The notes under the pieces: generated by a model
The model's database searches: none
Told to the model about the DNA's origin: nothing
The model's input: the letters and a program-made list of their open reading frames with translations, nothing else
From: CAZFLD01 sp964519835
GTDB lineage: Bacteria > Spirochaetota > Spirochaetia > DSM-27196 > CAZFLD01
Assembly: GCA_964519835.1 (NCBI GenBank)
Contig: CAZFLD010000083.1
Location: 1 to 16,545, forward strand
Reading direction: 5' to 3'
DNA: 16,545 nucleotides
Program-made: the position numbers and the translations under genes
In this document: positions 13,387-16,545 of the stretch, piece by piece
Layout of the letters: each line of letters begins with the position of its first letter
Position numbering within the stretch: position 1 is the first letter of the stretch

Positions 13387-16045
13387 CTATCCGGTCCCCG
13401 CCGGTCGATGCCCGCACGCCCAAGAAGTCCCGGCTCCCGATGGTCACGACCTCCGGTTTGCCAAGCTCCTCGGACCACGGAAGCCTGTAGGGAATGCCCG
13501 GAAGCACGTCGATACAGTTGTCCGAGAGCGATCGCTCGCCGTCGAGATCCAAGCACACTCCCCAGGCAAAGCGGTCTGAGGTAAGGGTCAGCTCGTTGCC
13601 GGACACGGTGAGGTCGACGGTGGGGTTCTCAAAGCGGATTTCTTTGAGGAGCGGGAGCATAAGCGTTGCCTGGGCAACTGTTCGATACTCCGACTCAGCG
13701 GCGGACCGTCTTTGCTCGGCAGCGGCAAGGGTGGCAAAACCGATATGGCTCGCCACCCCCGCGGCAGTCCATTGGTGACGGGAAAAGGATGCAAGAAGCG
13801 CCGAGGCGTTGGGCGGAATCTCGACTTCCAGAGATTGATCGATGACGTGGGTGCTCGCGCATGACACAAGCCCGTAGCGTAGCCGCCCACGCCAAGCATC
13901 AAGGAGGTCGTTTACCCCCCATACGCCGATGGTGTCGCGCTCCTCCGCCACAATCACGGTCACGGGAGCAAAGGCACGGCGTACGGGGTGGAAGGCAAGC
14001 TTCTTTCGCAGGTCGCTTGCAAAGGTGGGCCAGCCGTGAGTCGAGAGCCACGAGTCGTTGAACATCCAGTAGATCGCCGCGCCGCTCAAAAACTTTCGCC
14101 GACGGTAGTTGCGGATGTACTCCTCGAGCCCCCGTGCGTGGAGCAGCATGCTCGCCGTGGCATGCTCCTCGACCGTCATGGAGATCGGATCCCGGCCCAG
14201 CCAGTACTCGATTATCTCAAACGAGTGACCGGGACCGTGTCCGGCGGGCGTTGTCTTGATCGATACAAAGTTGTCGTGGTGGTCCATGACCGGCGACCGC
14301 AGTCGCCACGCGTCTTTGTCCACAAACGACCGAAGTGTGGGTACCGGCGAGGATCCGAGCACGCCGCCCTCGTTTGGAAAGCGATCGTCATGCAGGCGGT
14401 AGAGGCGGTAGTCCATGGGATCGCCGTCCAAATCGACGGAGTTGAAGCTCCCCAGCGTAACAAACCAGGGATGCTGGTCGCCCTGATGGGGGTTGTTGGG
14501 GTGGACGCCCCGTTCGGAGTGGGGGCTTGCGGGCCAATACGGTGTGTGGGGCGCTTCTCCTGAGACGATTCTCGGAAGCGTATCTAAGAATAGCGAGTAA
14601 AAGGCGCTCCCCGGCGTCCCACGATCTTTTTGGGTTTGCTCCACCTCGTTATTCCCGCACCACACCACAAGCGAGGGATGGGGAGACATAGCTCGAACGC
14701 CCCACCTTACCTCGTGCCTGAGGTCCTCCATAAACCCGTCGTCGTTCCCCGGGTAGTCGGCGCAGGCAAACAGAAAATCGTGCCAGACCATAATACCAAG
14801 CTCATCACAGGCCGCGAGGGCGGCTTCCGGCATCCAGGTACCGCCTCCCCAAACGCGGAGCATGTTCATGTTGCTTTGCCGCGCCAGGTTCACCAGCTCT
14901 CGATAGCGGTCATCGGCGACCGCCGAGGGAAAGAGACTTGGCGGCACCCAGTTGGCGCCCTTACAGAACACCGGAGTGTCGTTGACCACAACGTTAAACG
15001 TGGACCCTCCGACACCGTCGTCCTCCCGTCGCAACTCGACACGACGCATGCCGAACCGGCGCGTGAAATGGTCCGTGGCTCCGGCAGCTTTAAGGGTCAC
15101 GTCAAGCTCGTAGAGATGCTGTTCCCCGAGCTCCCACGGCCACCAGAGCTTGGGCCGTTCGACGGTGAACGAGAGCTCGAGCTCGCCACCGTCAATGCCG
15201 ACGGTGCCGGTTGTCTCGGCAACCGGCTTCGCCTCGCCGGTGGAGGCTGGAGAGACGGAGCCTGCTTCCCCCGTGGAGGCCGACCGGGATGCCTCGCGCA
15301 GGAATGCACCAACGGTCGCCTCCTGCTCTGCCGGGCAGCCCAGAAGGCGAAGACGCACGCGAACACGAGCCGCGGCAAGATCCTCCGATACCTCGGCAAC
15401 CACCCCAACCTCGTCGACGATGGGCATACCGGAGCTTACCAGCTCGACGGAACCGAGGATCCCGAGCGAGAAGAGATGGGGGTTCCAGTCCCACCCCGCC
15501 TGGTACTGCGGCCGCCGCAACCAGGCGGACTTGGTCACTTCGACCAGGCGGTTCCGGGTGGTGTCCCGGGGGAGGTTCGCAACCCGATCGCGGCCGCTGT
15601 CCACCACAACCACGATCACGTTGGAACCGGTACGCAGGGACTCGGTCACGTCGAAGCAGGCCGGACGGTGGGCGTTTTGATGGGAGCCGACGCGGTCGCC
15701 GTTTAGGTAGACCGTTGTATCCATATCCAGGCAGCTGAAACGGAGGTAGCTCCGTCTGCCGCCTCCGGGGTTGGTAAACTCAAAGCGTCGGCGGTAGACC
15801 CACGCGCACTCTTCCACCCAGCGGCATGAGAGTGAGTTCATGGCGAGCTCCGGCGCCTCGATCATGCCGGCGCGCTCGAGGGCGGCGTGAACGGGCTCCG
15901 GGACATTGCTTGTCATTAACTCGCGGCCCGGCACCTCTTCGGCCAGGAACTGCTCCACGAGCGTCCGCGGTCTTCCCTCCGCGTAGGTGAGTTGCCAGGT
16001 ACCGTTTAGACTCAGGGTCACGCGTGTATCCATGCTTTGGGCCAT
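13376..16045 (-). CDS. Glycoside hydrolase family 2, beta-mannosidase-like
   Basis: This 889-residue cytoplasmic enzyme probably removes beta-linked mannose (or a related sugar) from the non-reducing end of oligosaccharides. An N-terminal jelly-roll (S-L-N-G-T-W at 12-17, D-T-T-V-Y-L-N-G at 109-116) and sandwich domain precede the TIM barrel, which has G-A-N-W-V-P-P (363-369), M-L-R-V-W-G-G-G (395-402) and W-H-D-F-L-F-A-C (421-428). The acid/base is E467 in W-C-G-N-N-E. The likely nucleophile is E559 in P-N-E-G-G, where common beta-mannosidases have S-E-F-G. W-M-F-N-D-S-W is at 660-666. A Ser/Thr/Gly/Ala/Glu-rich linker with a repeated A-S-T-G-E-A lies at 256-272. The ATG at 16045 follows AAGGCGG; ATG 16033 is an alternative. 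It is preceded by operator site 2 and overlaps the desaturase gene. Confidence 0.92.
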   Translation of the reverse strand: MAQSMDTRVTLSLNGTWQLTYAEGRPRTLVEQFLAEEVPGRELMTSNVPEPVHAALERAGMIEAPELAMNSLSCRWVEECAWVYRRRFEFTNPGGGRRSYLRFSCLDMDTTVYLNGDRVGSHQNAHRPACFDVTESLRTGSNVIVVVVDSGRDRVANLPRDTTRNRLVEVTKSAWLRRPQYQAGWDWNPHLFSLGILGSVELVSSGMPIVDEVGVVAEVSEDLAAARVRVRLRLLGCPAEQEATVGAFLREASRSASTGEAGSVSPASTGEAKPVAETTGTVGIDGGELELSFTVERPKLWWPWELGEQHLYELDVTLKAAGATDHFTRRFGMRRVELRREDDGVGGSTFNVVVNDTPVFCKGANWVPPSLFPSAVADDRYRELVNLARQSNMNMLRVWGGGTWMPEAALAACDELGIMVWHDFLFACADYPGNDDGFMEDLRHEVRWGVRAMSPHPSLVVWCGNNEVEQTQKDRGTPGSAFYSLFLDTLPRIVSGEAPHTPYWPASPHSERGVHPNNPHQGDQHPWFVTLGSFNSVDLDGDPMDYRLYRLHDDRFPNEGGVLGSSPVPTLRSFVDKDAWRLRSPVMDHHDNFVSIKTTPAGHGPGHSFEIIEYWLGRDPISMTVEEHATASMLLHARGLEEYIRNYRRRKFLSGAAIYWMFNDSWLSTHGWPTFASDLRKKLAFHPVRRAFAPVTVIVAEERDTIGVWGVNDLLDAWRGRLRYGLVSCASTHVIDQSLEVEIPPNASALLASFSRHQWTAAGVASHIGFATLAAAEQRRSAAESEYRTVAQATLMLPLLKEIRFENPTVDLTVSGNELTLTSDRFAWGVCLDLDGERSLSDNCIDVLPGIPYRLPWSEELGKPEVVTIGSRDFLGVRASTGGDRIDGE
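15230..15280. repeat. Short direct repeat inside the GH2 gene linker
   Basis: Two 18-bp copies, 15230-15247 and 15263-15280, lie 33 bp apart and share a perfect GTGGAGGC end on the plus strand. They encode the duplicated A-S-T-G-E-A (residues 256-261 and 267-272). This looks like a local duplication within a flexible, poorly constrained loop of the sandwich domain. Confidence 0.6.
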
Positions 16046-16066
16046 ATTTTGAACCGCCTTTTGGGA

Positions 16067-16136
16067 TCGTCTTCCGGGGGTCGTCTTCCGGGGTCCGACT
16101 TCCCCCGCCGTCTTCCGTTGTCGTCTTCCGTTGTCG
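16067..16136. repeat. Imperfect tandem repeat in the leader of the GH2 gene
   Basis: Five units resembling TCGTCTTCCGKKG start at 16067, 16081, 16094 (degenerate), 16108 and 16121, with spacings alternating 14, 13, 14 and 13 bp. On the minus (transcribed) strand the unit reads CGGAAGACGA, so the leader RNA would be purine-rich. The array lies between operator/promoter and start codon, in the expected 5' untranslated region. It may be slippage-derived sequence; a role in mRNA structure or protein binding is only a possibility. Confidence 0.65.
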
Positions 16137-16159
16137 CCTGTTTGGAATCGGACGCAGGC

Positions 16160-16545
16160 CTAGGGTGCCTCGATATGTACCAAAGTTGGTCTACTTCTAC
16201 AAGAGCGCGGGGACGGCGGCCGAAAAACCGACCACGTCATAGTCGCCGCGCGGCGCTTGGTGGGCATGCCGGTCCACTGCTTGAAGGTCTTGCTGAAGTA
16301 GAACGCATCGGTGAAGTGCAGTTGTGCGGCGATCTCGCTGATCGACAGGTCGGTTTCTCGCAGAAGCATATGAGCGGTGTCAACCTTGAGCCTGAGGTAG
16401 TAATGTTTGGGGGGCAGTCTGGTCACCGCCCTGAACCGCCTGCTGAAGTATGAGTCAGAGTAGCCGGATTCAGCCGACTGTGGAACTAGACCTAAAATAA
16501 GCGTGTTTCTGTCTTTGCCCAAGTTCTTCACTGATTTCCGGAGTT
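16160..16545 (-). CDS. AraC-family transcriptional regulator (5' end outside window)
   Basis: This is the C-terminal DNA-binding part of an AraC/XylS-type regulator, with both helix-turn-helix motifs visible. The first includes S-G-Y-S-D-S-Y-F-S-R-R-F. The second includes I-S-E-I-A-A-Q-L-H-F and then F-Y-F-S-K-T-F-K-Q-W-T-G-M-P. The frame stays open to the window edge without a convincing start; a GTG at 16531 lies too close to the HTH to be the true start, so the sensor domain should lie beyond 16545. A tail of about 30 basic and proline-rich residues follows the usual family end. It overlaps the predicted GH2 promoter and operator, so this tail may be unconstrained. The gene sits just upstream of GH2 on the same strand and may also regulate it. 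Confidence 0.85.
   Translation of the reverse strand, partial: LRKSVKNLGKDRNTLILGLVPQSAESGYSDSYFSRRFRAVTRLPPKHYYLRLKVDTAHMLLRETDLSISEIAAQLHFTDAFYFSKTFKQWTGMPTKRRAATMTWSVFRPPSPRSCRSRPTLVHIEAP
16174..16202 (-). promoter_or_regulatory. Predicted promoter of the GH2-desaturase pair
   Basis: On the minus strand TTGTAG (16197-16202) and TACATA (16174-16179) are separated by 17 nt, with operator site 2 in the spacer. The geometry is identical to the transporter promoter, although the hexamers are weak. It lies inside the 3' end of the upstream AraC-type gene and leaves a leader of roughly 120 nt before the GH2 start. Confidence 0.55.
16177..16194. promoter_or_regulatory. Operator site 2, upstream of the GH2 gene
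   Basis: The plus strand reads GTACCAAAGTTGGTCTAC, matching site 1 at 15 of 18 positions, with a clean ACCAA/TTGGT inverted repeat. It is embedded in codons of the AraC-type gene's C-terminal tail. It links the GH2 gene to the GntR-type regulator about 6 kb away. Confidence 0.65.

Noticed and set aside
14630..15706. Plus-strand open frame of 358 codons
   Set aside because: It is antisense to the GH2 gene, with low-complexity translation and no family features.
16067..16136. Repeat array considered as CRISPR
   Set aside because: Units are about 10 bp with 3-4 bp between them. There are no spacers of normal size and no cas genes.

Overview
This window most likely comes from a member of the Spirochaetota. 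The secreted solute-binding protein has a Sec signal that ends in W-S-G-G-S-Q-E without a lipobox cysteine, a style common in Spirochaetaceae binding proteins. The rest (moderately high GC, many GTG/TTG starts, an Opp-type sugar uptake locus) fits but does not prove it. No rRNA, tRNA, CRISPR array or transposase gene was seen.

Region 1 (40-8860, all minus strand) is one tightly packed operon. In transcription order it has a family 5 substrate-binding protein, two Opp/Dpp-type ATPases, two permeases, a five-bladed beta-propeller glycosidase-like protein, and a URO-D superfamily protein whose C-terminus looks cut short. Genes overlap by 8 nt or are separated by at most 29 nt, and several ribosome binding sites overlap the preceding stop codon. 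A GntR-type regulator with a LacI-like ligand domain (8988-10061, minus) lies directly upstream. The operon promoter starts within about 10 nt of its stop codon.

Region 2 (10271-11877, plus strand) is a compact type II restriction-modification pair. A beta-class methyltransferase overlaps by 4 nt (TTGA) with a 203-residue endonuclease that matches BstYI/BglII in length, active site and, as far as I recall, specificity residues. The predicted target is RGATCY. A 483-bp stretch with no confident gene follows. It holds a perfect 10-bp inverted repeat and one doubtful minus-strand reading frame.

Region 3 (12361-16545, minus strand) has the 3' part of an AraC-type regulator, a GH2 beta-mannosidase-like enzyme, and a membrane fatty-acid-desaturase-family protein translationally coupled to it by an 11-nt overlap.

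The main regulatory observation is a shared operator, approximately KTACCMWAKTTGGTCYA. It occurs before the transporter operon, before the GntR regulator and before the GH2 gene. In all three it sits at the same place in a 17-nt -35/-10 spacer. This suggests the GntR/LacI hybrid represses the transporter, itself and the GH2-desaturase pair as one oligosaccharide-responsive regulon. The restriction-modification genes, on the opposite strand and without such a site, appear to interrupt that regulon.
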